NCBI GenBank assembly: GCA_003427395.1
Contig: BFEA01000467.1
Coordinates: 388,066-420,399, forward strand
Reading direction: 5' to 3'
Length of the DNA stretch: 32,334 nt
Origin: Chara braunii
Lineage: Eukaryota > Streptophyta > Charophyceae > Charales > Characeae
Numbering within the stretch: position 1 is the first letter of the stretch; each line of letters opens with the position of its first letter. The translations under genes were made by a program, and so were the position numbers. Below are positions 9,641-17,346 of the stretch, one piece after another. The notes below the pieces were generated by a model. That model searched no databases. It saw only the letters and a list, made by a program, of their open reading frames with translations, and was not told the DNA's origin.

Positions 9641-10375
9641 GACACAATCGGGTGCCGCCATCACTTGTTGCATGATATGCCTTTGCATGCGAATGGACAG
9701 TCTCATCTTGAGGCGAGCTGTCGTTCTCTCAATGCGATAACGAATGGCGACGGCTGGCACAACTGCAACCACCGCATTTCTCTCCAAAGTCATCAATGCA
9801 TTCGCACGGCCCCCGGGCCACACCTCTCCCTCAATGTTCATGACGTGAAACGAGCAAATGCCCAACACTCTTTCGCTCACTAGTACCCTCGTCCCGTTGC
9901 CTCCACGTGGACGGGGATGGTGGCAGCACTCTCCATGCTTCACGAAATTCCACGTTTCACGCAATCGTGACGTGCCACTGGATTCACGGGCGGCCCAAAG
10001 ACGAATGTGACACGTGGACGGGGATGGTGGTTGTGGCTCATCTATGGCGGGCCATAGGATTGTCACGGGCGGCACCGAAGACGAATGTGGAACCTGTAAG
10101 GGACGTCGCGCGGAACGACCATTACTGTTGGCGCTACGTTGGCCTACGTTCCATTGCCAACCTATTAAGCCATGGCCGTCAGTACTTCGGACAAATGTTT
10201 CGCTCCAGTGTGCACTCTTGCCGCCTGGATGCTTCTGGCGCGGATGCGTCACAACTAAGGTTTCAAATTTCAAAACTTGAACTGGGATGCACACGGAATA
10301 CGGCCACATGTGTCTTTGTACAATAGGTGACCTAACGGCCACCCGACTAAACATGCCAATAGTGACAAACTTCAT
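9488..10375 (-). CDS. convergent minus-strand ORF, unknown (copy B)
   Basis: A 295-codon open frame, longer than its copy A counterpart because it continues upstream past the duplication edge. The part shared with copy A is the MTLERNAVVAVV region and downstream. The extra N-terminal part (about 10136-10375) lies outside the duplication and shows no domain. Its 3' part overlaps the plus-strand ORF. Weakly supported as a gene. Confidence 0.25.
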   Translation of the reverse strand: MKFVTIGMFSRVAVRSPIVQRHMWPYSVCIPVQVLKFETLVVTHPRQKHPGGKSAHWSETFVRSTDGHGLIGWQWNVGQRSANSNGRSARRPLQVPHSSSVPPVTILWPAIDEPQPPSPSTCHIRLWAARESSGTSRLRETWNFVKHGECCHHPRPRGGNGTRVLVSERVLGICSFHVMNIEGEVWPGGRANALMTLERNAVVAVVPAVAIRYRIERTTARLKMRLSIRMQRHIMQQVMAAPDCVVVIIHFAILRQCAMPLGAIPLAPCRQDLPPCIVVWPTLAPGTVLNVQVCV

Positions 10376-10465
10376 GTGAGCTACTGAAAAATATGCAATG
10401 ATCTTTTTCAGATCGATTTGTCTTCATGTAGTTAAGGAAGTATATATTATAGCCTGTGTAGCACA
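10376..10465. other. short unique stretch
   Basis: AT-rich with TATATATTATA near 10441-10452. No gene. Confidence 0.3.
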
Positions 10466-10540
10466 CCGAACATGTTCGGCGCCCACCGAGCAGCCGAACG
10501 TGTTCGGACGCTCGCGCGAGCGGGAACCGAACATGTTCGG
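10466..10540. repeat. cluster of 14-bp palindromes
   Basis: CCGAACATGTTCGG at 10466-10479 and 10527-10540 is a perfect palindrome. CCGAACGTGTTCGG at 10494-10507 is one base off. A different perfect palindrome, CGCTCGCGCGAGCG, lies at 10509-10522. All four lie within 75 bp. Function unknown; they could be dyad binding sites or subterminal repeats of a transposon. Confidence 0.85.
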
Positions 10541-10576
10541 CCGAGCGCAAATTAGGGGGCTGCCGAGCGCTTCCTC

Positions 10577-10650
10577 ATGTGTGTGTGGTGTATGGTGTGT
10601 GTGTGGGGTGTCTGGGGGTGCGTGTGTACAGTGTGTGTGTGTGTACGTTC
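10577..10650. repeat. imperfect (GT)n repeat
   Basis: GT-rich tract with interruptions (GGTGTATGG, GGGGTGTCTGGGGG). Lies between the palindrome cluster and a second dyad-rich block. Confidence 0.8.
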
Positions 10651-10726
10651 AGGAGTGATGAGCGATGCCCCTATGGGCCCCCAACCCTTATATATATAAA
10701 AAATATATAAAAAGTAAAAAAATTAA

Positions 10727-10806
10727 AAATGTTCGGGCTTGGTCCATTTTGGGCCACGTTCGGGCTCGATACCGAGCGTTCGGTTCGGTCACCGAGCCCG
10801 AGCGCG
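10727..10806. repeat. second GTTCGG/CCGAGC-rich dyad block
   Basis: CGGGCTCG (near 10764) pairs with CGAGCCCG (near 10794). Between and around them lie ACCGAGCGTTCGGTTCGGTC and repeated GTTCGGG words. Composition matches the 10466 cluster, so the interval 10461-10806 may be one element with subterminal palindromes. The AT-rich stretch 10688-10726 separates it from the GT repeat. Confidence 0.6.
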
Positions 10807-11078
10807 ATGCTATGCAGATTATAGCAATCACACTAAGAGTATAAATGAAAGGAGTGAAATAAAGAGTGGGTTCTGGAAACATTGATATTGAAAATCTTAA
10901 AAAACCGTAAGTTCCCAATCTTAAGAGAATCTTGCCATTTTTTGTTTCCAGGCTGGTATCCTGCGGTAGGCCTCCCTGTCGCCGCCACTGGACCACGCCG
11001 ATGATGCACGGACATCCCAGCATGATGACGGACATCCACCCCCGCATCCGCGTGTACCGGGTGTACGCGTATGAAATT
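10807..11078. other. no gene recognised
   Basis: A unique-looking stretch without a convincing ORF. Frames here are short and start at alternative codons. Confidence 0.4.
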
Positions 11079-11221
11079 GGCCGCCAGAGACCTCCAAGGG
11101 TTTTCTTTGAGACCCATCGAATTAGGACGTGGTGTAACGACGCCGCCGGAAACCGAAAGTTTTTCCAAGGACTTCATCCTAATTCCTGAGGATTCTCCAA
11201 GGAGGGTCTAACAAGGCCCTT
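11079..11221 (-). mobile_element. MITE of the GGGCCTTGTTAGACC family
   Basis: Read on the minus strand from 11221 it begins GGGCCTTGTTAGACCCTCC and later has GCGGCGTTACACCACGTCC, matching 4897-4965 on the plus strand. The flank is TAA on the minus reading, while the copy at 4897 is preceded by TTA. This hints at TTA/TAA target preference, but the second end is not defined. Confidence 0.55.
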
Positions 11222-11281
11222 ACTGCCAATAGCCAAAATGGCGCCTTGCGTGGTCACACAGGGCGAGGCCCAAATCCTAAG

Positions 11282-11282
11282 G

Positions 11283-11313
<31 letters not shown>

Positions 11314-11335
11314 TTTTTTTTTTTTTTTTTTTTTT
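11282..11335. repeat. (TTG)n followed by T25
   Basis: Nine TTG units (11284-11310), then a pure T run to 11335. Confidence 0.9.
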
Positions 11336-11610
11336 GTCCCCGTAGTAACACAGCACCCCACTCTGTCCTTTGTGGACTGAGTCCTCAAAAGAAAAAGAAA
11401 ATTTGCTACCACCTCTCGAGGCCATGCCAAATATCCCAAACCCGCTGCCGGACAGGTTGCTGACATTTGCTACCCCAAATGCTACAATTGATCCAATGTT
11501 GGCCTTGTGTGACTACAAGAACCACCAAAATTTTGCCATTTTAAAAGAAAGGGCCCTAGCTTGAGTATGCCCTTTATGGGTATCTCTTTCAGCCAAATTG
11601 AAGAACACCT
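11336..11610. other. no gene recognised
   Basis: A short 64-codon frame at 11370-11564 has no recognisable motif. Confidence 0.35.
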
Positions 11611-11650
11611 TTTCTTTTGGGGGAAACTGCTCCTGGGTCACACTTTTAGT

Positions 11651-11770
11651 TCAAAACGGCAAAAAAAACACTAAATGGCAATGTCCTCGTCGTCGAAGTT
11701 CAAAACGGCAAAAAAAACACTTAATGGCAACATCCTCGTCGTCCAAGTTCAAATCGGCAAAAAAAACATC
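11651..11770. repeat. 49-bp tandem repeat inside the TIR element
   Basis: TCAAAACGGCAAAAAAAACA starts at 11651 and 11700, and a partial third copy (TCAAATCGGC) at 11749. Units contain TGGCAAYRTCCTCGTCGTC. Confidence 0.85.
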
Positions 11771-11786
11771 ACTTTTTTTTTTTTTT

Positions 11787-11791
11787 NNNNN
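11787..11791. other. five ambiguous bases (N)
   Basis: NNNNN sits inside a T run, between the 49-bp and 36-bp tandem arrays. The true distance and repeat number here are uncertain. Confidence 0.95.
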
Positions 11792-11861
11792 TTTTTTAAT
11801 CCGTCGCCGCGGCTGTAACGAAAAAAAAAAAAAAGGTGTTTCGGCCCCATGGTTGGGCCAC

Positions 11862-12045
11862 GGCCGAGATGTCTCGGCCACACCCCAGATTGGCCACGGG
11901 CGAGATGTCTCGGCCACACCCCAGATTGGCCACGGCCGAGATGTCTCGGCCACACCCCAGATTGGCCATGGCCAGATGTCTCGGCCACACCCCAGATTGG
12001 CCACGGCCCAGATATATCGGCCAAACCCCGGCGTGGCCCGACCAT
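11862..12045. repeat. 36-bp palindromic tandem array, five units
   Basis: AGATGTC-type starts lie at 11867, 11903, 11939, 11974 and 12010 (spacing 36, 36, 35, 36). Each of the first three units holds CCGAGATGTCTCGG or CGAGATGTCTCGG, a near-perfect dyad, followed by CCACACCCCAGATTGGCCA. The dominant period is divisible by three, so several frames look open; the Pro/Arg/His-rich peptide repeats are probably not real proteins. Confidence 0.9.
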
Positions 12046-12645
12046 GATTTTTTTTTTGTTTTTTTTGTTTTTTTGTTCCACACGCCAAAAAAAAAGAAAG
12101 AAAAAGCAGCCGCAGCGAGGCGCGGCACGACCGGAAAAAAAAATAAAAAAAAATGAAAAAGACAAAAGTGCCTGTTTTGAACAGGCACCATGTGTATAAT
12201 GCGGGCCACTGTTATTATTGCCGTTTTGAACTATGGTCGGGACGGACCTGCGGACGACTGTTTTTTTTGCCCATTCAAAACGTGGGTTGTGACCCACGAG
12301 CCGTTGCCCCTTTCTTTTTTCCTTTTCTTTGTTCCTTTATGCAACGGACAAACTGCAGGCACGTGCAGGCTCATGCGGCCCTGCAATGCCGCAGGGAGAA
12401 ACGCTGGAAGCAGAAGTGACAAGCGACGAGACACTTCCTGCAATCGTGGCTGAGGGCCTCGCCACACCACTCTTGAAATGGGTGAATGTTTCAAGAGCTG
12501 TCAGACGCTTTCTGGAGTTTCGTTTTCGAGAGTTTTCGGCCCCTCGCCACACAGCAAGCACTCGTGAAAGGGCGATCGTGCTGGAGAAAGGATGCAGAAA
12601 GACAGTCCTACTGCTTTGTTTTTTTTGAATGGCCGTCAGGATTAT

Positions 12646-13147
12646 GGGGCTCGCTGCACTACTGTAGACTCGTCAAAAAATTCTGGACTCGTTCTAGAGC
12701 TGTCAGTCACAAAAAGTCCTAAAATCTACGCATCGCCGCCGTAGCGCTATACTATAGAAAAGCTAGAGTTGGTCCATCACTTTCTGAGTTCGGCCATTTC
12801 ACTACAGGACAGCGCCAGCCAGGCTGGGTTGCCCATCCAGACTCAAGGCCCACTCAAGGAAAACCAAGGCGTTTCAAGGGTCCTCCGGACCTCCCTTGAA
12901 AAATACGCCGTTGCAGGCTGGTGCTCTAGATCAATCTAGAGTGAGAAGGACCGACCCGCTCTGACAGCTCAAGAAATGAAAAATCTAGAGCGAACTTATC
13001 GCATAAGTGGAGCGATGACGACTCTATTACTTTTCTAGAGTCGTTCTGACAGCTCTAGAACAGGTTTTCGAGTGCCTACTTCTTGAGTAAGTGCAGCCAT
13101 GCCGCACTCAAGAAAAAGCTTGAATCTAGAGTAGTGCAGCGAGCCCC
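12646..13147. mobile_element. nested TIR element W
   Basis: The left end GGGGCTCGCTGCACTACT at 12646-12663 has a perfect inverted copy at 13130-13147, and similarity continues into TAGA. It lies wholly inside element V. Internal words (TCTAGAGCTGTCAG, TCTGACAGCTCTAGA) are shared with V. No clear target duplication; AATGGCC occurs near both flanks but not abutting both. Confidence 0.6.
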
Positions 13148-13155
13148 AATGGCCT

Positions 13156-13200
13156 GACAACTCTTCTTCTTCTTCTTCTTTTTTTTTTTTTTTTTTTTTT
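13156..13200. repeat. (CTT)n-T run
   Basis: CTT repeats grade into a long T run ending at about 13200, just outside element W and still inside V. Confidence 0.85.
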
Positions 13201-13790
13201 CAAAGCCCAGGGTCTTGTAGAAGCCAAGGACCAGACCCGCGTAGCAGCAGCCAATGGTTGTCCTGACAGGACAGGCCACCTACCCCACCCATCCCCACGT
13301 TAATACTCCCAGCACACCCCCTGCCTCTACTATCCTATCTCCGTGTGACCAGCACTCACTGACAGGACCATCACCCTACCAGTATCGAGGGCAACTTGGA
13401 CCAGACAGCAGTGACAAGCACCAAGGCTGGGCCAACCTCCTAGCCCTAGTGGAAGCGGAAGCGGAAGCGGACGAACCTTGTGGTGCGGGAACTTCGGACG
13501 CCAGGCTCATGCAATCTTCTACAGGCCCGATTCAGAGAGTCTACTCTTGAAAATAGATAGTCCCTCAAGGGTTCGGCCAAGGATACTTAAAAAATCACGA
13601 GTTGCAGGCAGCCTGGGGTTTGGAATCTTTCAAGAAGCTGCTCTTGAAAAAGGGTTTCAATAGCCACACTGACTCTGACAGCTCTTGAAAGCCCTAACTT
13701 TCAAGAGAGGCTGTGTGACCACACAGCAACTGTACTCTTGAAAACAAGTTTTCAAGAGTGGTGTGGCGACACCCTGAAAGATCCCAGCTT

Positions 13791-13917
13791 GGGCCTTGGT
13801 CCACTACTCGTGAACCAAATGTACAAAATGAGAATGAATCTTCAGCAGCAAGAACATGGGAAGATACAGCGCCATACTTTTGTCGTTTGTGCATGTCGTG
13901 AGTAGTGGAGTGAGGCC
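13791..13917 (-). mobile_element. foldback MITE, family Z copy 5
   Basis: On the minus strand it reads GGCCTCACTCCACTACTCAC, ATGCACAAACGACAAAAGTA, TATGGCGCTGTATCTTCCCA and AAGATTCATTCTCATTTTG, then an inverted end. This aligns with copies 2 and 3. It abuts element V. Confidence 0.7.
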
Positions 13918-14419
13918 ATTGACTGAAGTCGACGGTGGGGAGGAAGCAGCTGTAGAGAGGAAGAGTGTGGACAACATCCTCTCTGGCCAAACAGTTCAGG
14001 AAACGCAAAAAGAAATGCGTGTGAATCTGTTCGCAGTTGGGGGCAATGGATAAACACACTTCTTTCGGGAGAGGTGTGCTGCGTTTCAAGGACGCAGGAT
14101 CTGACAAAGCGCCGGGAATTAGGAGTGGTGGAATCAAGGAAACGTGTCCGCCATGGGGTGAAACCTCAAGCCAACTCTTTTGTTCTTTTTGTCTTTTCTC
14201 TCTGTTCTTTTCGTCGTTTCTGTTTCTTCTTTTTTTGTGTCTTTTCTCGCTGTTCTTGATTTTGTCTTTCTTTGTTTTTTTATCATTTTAACTTAAACAT
14301 CTCGTAGTTCCCTTCTGTCCTGTGGTGAATGGATCAAGGGTCCTATGTGGATGACTCCATCTATTGCTGGGCAGCTGCACCTGCTGGAAACCAGGTCCAG
14401 CGTCCCTTCAAGAGAAAGA
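13918..14419. other. no gene recognised; T-rich tract
   Basis: 14178-14290 is a T-rich pyrimidine tract with repeated TCTTTT/TGTTCTT words. The remaining sequence has only short frames. Confidence 0.4.
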
Positions 14420-14593
14420 GGCCTGGGGCCAAGTCCCACTAGCAGCATTGAGCTACCTCAACGCCTGAATCTGGACGCTTTTGCGGAGATGTGCAGAAAT
14501 GGTGTTGAGTTTCCTGAACTGCACTTCTCCACAAACACGTCCAGATTCAGGCGTTGTGGTAGCTCAACTCTGCTAGTGGGACCTGGCCCCGGG
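14420..14593. repeat. long foldback hairpin
   Basis: The left arm (about 14420-14497) and right arm (about 14518-14593) are near-complementary over about 75 bp. Perfect stretches include TCCCACTAGCAG/CTGCTAGTGGGA, CAACGCCTGAATCTGGACG with its complement, and GTGCAG/CTGCAC at the loop side. The loop is about 20 nt. A transcript from either strand would fold into a long hairpin. A flanking pair GAAACCAGGT (14387-14396)/ACCTGGTTTC (14647-14656) extends the dyad outward. It may be a foldback MITE or a small-RNA precursor. Confidence 0.8.
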
Positions 14594-14629
14594 TTCCTCA
14601 CAGTCTACCCGAAAATAATAACAGGAAGA

Positions 14630-14648
14630 GTAAACCCAAGGGGTTTAC
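14630..14648. repeat. 8-bp perfect inverted repeat
   Basis: GTAAACCC-AAG-GGGTTTAC is a perfect small hairpin just outside the long foldback. Confidence 0.7.
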
Positions 14649-14867
14649 CTGGTTTCGCTTCTTGGAGTAGCAAATAGTTGAAGTAGAGAAAGAATGGCAG
14701 GATGAGCAAGTAGTAGGTAGGCTCTCTCAGTGTGGGGGCGGGGTGTGGTCTCAGAGTACATCTGAATAGAAAAGCTTGTGGTTTTCAGAAAGGTCTGCCA
14801 ACGCCCAAAGCCTCAATTCTGGCGGTTCTCTTACCACTGCTGGGATAGAGGCCTTGCAAGCGGGTTT

Positions 14868-14899
14868 TCAAAAAAAAAAAAGAAAAGAAAAAAACAAGG
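14868..14899. repeat. A-rich tract within the LINE relic
   Basis: A12 followed by GAAAAGAAAAAAAC. It interrupts the minus-strand frame as a Phe-rich run. It may be another plus-strand tail, but there is no AATAAA nearby. Confidence 0.5.
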
Positions 14900-15172
14900 T
14901 CTGCCCACTGGAAAGGAGAGGACCATCTCTTCCGAAAGGCAGAGATCGCGTCCTCCCTGGAGGCAGATTTATTCTTGAGCCTGAACCAGTCTGCAGTGAT
15001 ATCAAGACGTAAGGCGTGTTTGAATTGTGAGATAAGTGAGGGAGTGGGGCTTTTGATTGCAAGGAATCTTCTGTCCCTCCTGGCCAACCAGAGATCTTTT
15101 CTGGCCTCTGTTTGCTCTGTTTTGATCAGTGTTGTTTTGATGACTCTGTAAGGAGTCACCCGCCAAAAGGCT

Positions 15173-15286
15173 GTAAGCTAAACCGGCTGACGCTGCCGGG
15201 ATAACTCCGGGTCGAATTGTGAGGTCCCCGGCCTCTTTCCTGCTTGGAATAAATGATTTTTCTGTGCAAAAAAAAAAAAAAAAAAA
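15173..15286 (+). mobile_element. plus-strand poly(A) retroposon end inserted in the LINE relic
   Basis: AATAAA at 15249-15254 is followed 15 nt later by an uninterrupted A run of about 18 (15269-15286): a polyadenylated 3' end on the plus strand. Upstream is GC-rich DNA with CTGACGCTGCCGGG and GAGGTCCCCGGCC. On the other strand it breaks the LINE domain order, and LINE-like sequence resumes on both sides. GCCAAAAGGCT (15162-15172) and GCCAGAAAAGCT (just after the tail, about 15293) could be a decayed target duplication. The length of about 115 bp implies a severely 5'-truncated copy or a short SINE. Confidence 0.6.
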
Positions 15287-16689
15287 CGATTTGCCAGAAA
15301 AGCTCTAGCTCGGAATATTTGGGAAACTACCTCTACTTGCTGCTCCTTGAAGAAACGGCACTGAACTCTCCCTGTGATGACCAGATTCTTGTCCCAGAAT
15401 TCAGGTGTGCCATATGCCTGGTACCAGATTCTATCGAGGAATTCCCCAAAGCCGCTAGCAATCACGCATTCCCACCAGAGATGTAGCCAGTCCTCTAAAC
15501 TAGGGTGAGAACATATATCGCAGGTAGTTGAGATTTCCATCCCCCTCTCTGTGCACCATAGGGCTGTAGGAACACATGAGTGAAGATGTAGCCACTGAAG
15601 ACCTCCGACTTCTATTTCAACAGAAGAGAGTAGGCTGTGGATAAAGAAGAGAAGCCATTTTAAGGAGATAGCGGGAGGATTGAGGGAGGTAGTTTTCTGT
15701 TGCCATTTTAGCGACAGGTCTGTATGCAGTATTTGGGAGTTGGAATGTAGATTGTACCCAGACTTAGCAGTATACTCAGCGATAGGTACCTTAGTAGGGG
15801 TAGCAGAGTGGTTATATATAGTCCAGCCATATTTACAGATGTCGACTTTCCTGTCTTTGTAGGATAAAGATTGTATTTTTTCTTTAGCTTGTACCCATTT
15901 TATATTGATATCCGTTTGTATTTGTTGCTTTACCATTTCAGTAAATTCGGGTCCATCTAGCCTCACCCCTTCCATTTCATACGTACATCTTCTTAACCAT
16001 ATTGCCCATAATACCGCTCTCCTTCCCAAATTATAAAAAAATTGTGATAATTCATCAATACCTTCAGGGGACCAAGTTCCAAGAAGGATGGCTCTCCAGT
16101 CCCATGGCCACTGGACTTCTGTTTCCAAATTAGACCAAATACGATCCCACCTCCTCCATAGCCAAATTGCCCAAGGACATTGTAAGAATATATGCTCGAT
16201 TGTTTCTGGGATTAACTTAGAAGGAAATGCAGATTTACAAAATTTACACCAGGGGAGCGCTTTCCCTCTTTGTTCCAATGTCGACCTGTCTATTAGCCAG
16301 TCATTTGTAGGTAGACATCTATGCTCTATTTGCCATTGTAGTGAAACCACTTTTGCGGGTTTAATTTTGGTCTTACTGAACCATTTTACTTTTCTTAGTA
16401 AAACCTTATTAACATTGAGATGCTTCATCCATCTTTCCTCTACCTTGTCTTTTAATTTTTTTTTTGGTCGAAGCATCCTATAAGTGGATTTCACTGACAA
16501 TATATGAAGAGCACAAGAATACGTTCTTCGTTTCCTTCCTGTATTAGTCCACTTCTAATTAGCAGTATCAAAGGGCAGATGATTTATGGGTGTATTAGGT
16601 TTAAAGGCTATCCATTTATCTTTGATCCTTTCTACTCTAATCGTGAATACTTGATCTTTTGTCACTCTCTTTATATTATTGCAGCGGGC

Positions 16690-17030
16690 CTTCATCTGCC
16701 CTGGCCTACAGCCAGGGCCTATTTGGCTATTTGCCCAGTTTGGCCTGTGGGACCAGGCCGTGGCCTGACCCCACAGATCGTGTGCTATTCTAGTCCTGCC
16801 CGGTACCACTGTCGGGACCAGGCCAGGCCAGTCCAGTCAGTCAATCCGCTGGGGGTATATCCCAACAGTTGTCTGTTTTTTTGCATTCTTCACTTTCGCA
16901 GACGTTGGAGTACGTGCGTGTGGAGTCTGCGTCGGAGCTGCGCTATCCCTTCCAGCTCCATCTCTATCTCCTCCTTCGTCCACCCTTCTTCTCCATCCTG
17001 TCGAACCGCCATCCCGGCGGGTCGGCACAC
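16690..17030 (+). mobile_element. LTR-like sequence before a primer-binding site
   Basis: This GC-rich DNA ends GGGTCGGCACAC directly before the primer-binding site, as the 3' part of a 5' LTR would. It contains a perfect hairpin GCCCTGGC-CTACA-GCCAGGGC (16698-16718), repeated GGGACCAGGCC words and a TATAT-like box near 16855. The LTR's 5' boundary was not found. The LINE frame reaches into this area, so the LTR may be truncated. Confidence 0.45.
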
Positions 17031-17042
17031 TGGTATCAGAGC
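17031..17042 (+). promoter_or_regulatory. LTR-retrotransposon primer-binding site (initiator Met-tRNA)
   Basis: TGGTATCAGAGC is the classic plant LTR-retrotransposon site complementary to the 3' end of initiator tRNA-Met. It directly follows the candidate LTR and is followed by a long leader and a gag-like ORF on the same strand. Confidence 0.8.
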
Positions 17043-17296
17043 GGGAACGGTCCCCACTCCAACCCGCCCTTCCCCCCGCACGCAACAACGGGTGCGGGAT
17101 CGGTGTAATCCCGACAACGGGATTTTCAGGCGTTTTTCGGTGCGGCAGCAGAAAAAAGAAGGGAAAAAAGCAACAGCGGGAAAAGACTGACACGTGGCGA
17201 AAAAGGAGAGCGCCACCACGCACGAGGCCGCCGCACGCGCGCGCGCGCCACACACCCGCGCTGCCCGCTGCCCCGCCCCGCCCCGCTCCGCTCCGC

Positions 17297-17343
17297 TCCC
17301 GGATATATATTATCCCGAATATATATTATCAACATATCCGGGA
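17297..17343. repeat. inverted repeat around TATATATTATC repeats
   Basis: TCCCGGATAT (17297-17306) and ATATCCGGGA (17334-17343) are perfect complements around a 27-nt AT-rich loop. Confidence 0.75.
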
Positions 17344-17346
17344 TGC

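Larger units (their letters stand above)
7557..10136. repeat. large direct duplication, copy B
   Basis: Collinear with 4478-6920. The two main length differences are a 63-bp tandem triplication (7944-8132) present once in copy A, and small indels in the ORF region. Similarity fades after about 10100. The scattered substitutions suggest an old duplication or two insertions of one element family. Confidence 0.85.
11611..12318. mobile_element. non-autonomous TIR element with 8-bp target duplication
   Basis: The element body is 11619-12310. The left end reads GGGGGAAACTGCTCCTGGGT and the reverse complement of the right end GGGGCAACGGCTCGTGGGTC. Both continue with a shared TCACA, and GCAAAAAAAACA follows further in on both sides. 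TTTCTTTT lies immediately outside both ends (11611-11618 and 12311-12318), as an 8-bp TSD would. Eight bases would fit hAT-type transposition. The region is pyrimidine-rich, so chance is possible. No transposase ORF; the inside consists of tandem repeats. Confidence 0.6.
12451..13777. mobile_element. 1.3-kb TIR element V with TGA flanks
   Basis: TCGCCACACCACTCTTGAAA at 12459-12478 is repeated as a perfect inverted copy at 13750-13769. The terminal bases are GGGCC (12454) and the complement of GGGTG (13774). TGA lies directly outside both ends (12451-12453, 13775-13777), consistent with a 3-bp TSD. Subterminal words such as TCAAGAGCTGTCAG and CTGACAGCTCTTGAAA recur in both orientations. No transposase frame, so non-autonomous. 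Confidence 0.6.
14785..16809 (-). pseudogene. LINE (non-LTR retrotransposon) ORF2 C-terminal relic
   Basis: One minus-strand frame is open across about 2 kb, with TAG stops only at 16557-16555 and 15180-15178. The family role is the C-terminal, nucleic-acid-binding end of the reverse-transcriptase polyprotein. The first module resembles the zf-RVT domain: PAKVVSLQWQIEHRCLPTND, then C-x2-C (16248-16237), then H-x4-C (ending 16177), then W-rich helices. A second, similar module follows, with CDIC at 15522-15511 and H-x4-C ending 15466. Downstream of an inserted retroposon the same frame resumes with AFWRVTPYRVIK and an Arg-rich segment (KDLWLARRDRR), as in LINE C-termini. The RT and endonuclease domains are absent, so the copy is 5'-truncated. 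No poly(A) tail in the element's own orientation was identified. Confidence 0.7.

Noticed and set aside
10466-10540. LexA/SOS box or p53-type response element
   Set aside because: The dyad resembles such sites superficially, but LexA boxes have different spacing and neither system is expected here. No regulated gene is adjacent.
11862-12045. CRISPR-like array (36-bp repeats)
   Set aside because: The 36-bp units are contiguous with no unique spacers, lie inside a TIR element and in a eukaryotic context. This is a tandem repeat.
11598-12209. Pro/Arg/His-rich repeat proteins in several frames
   Set aside because: The period of 36 is divisible by three, so frames stay open by default. They cross an N gap and have no start or domain support.
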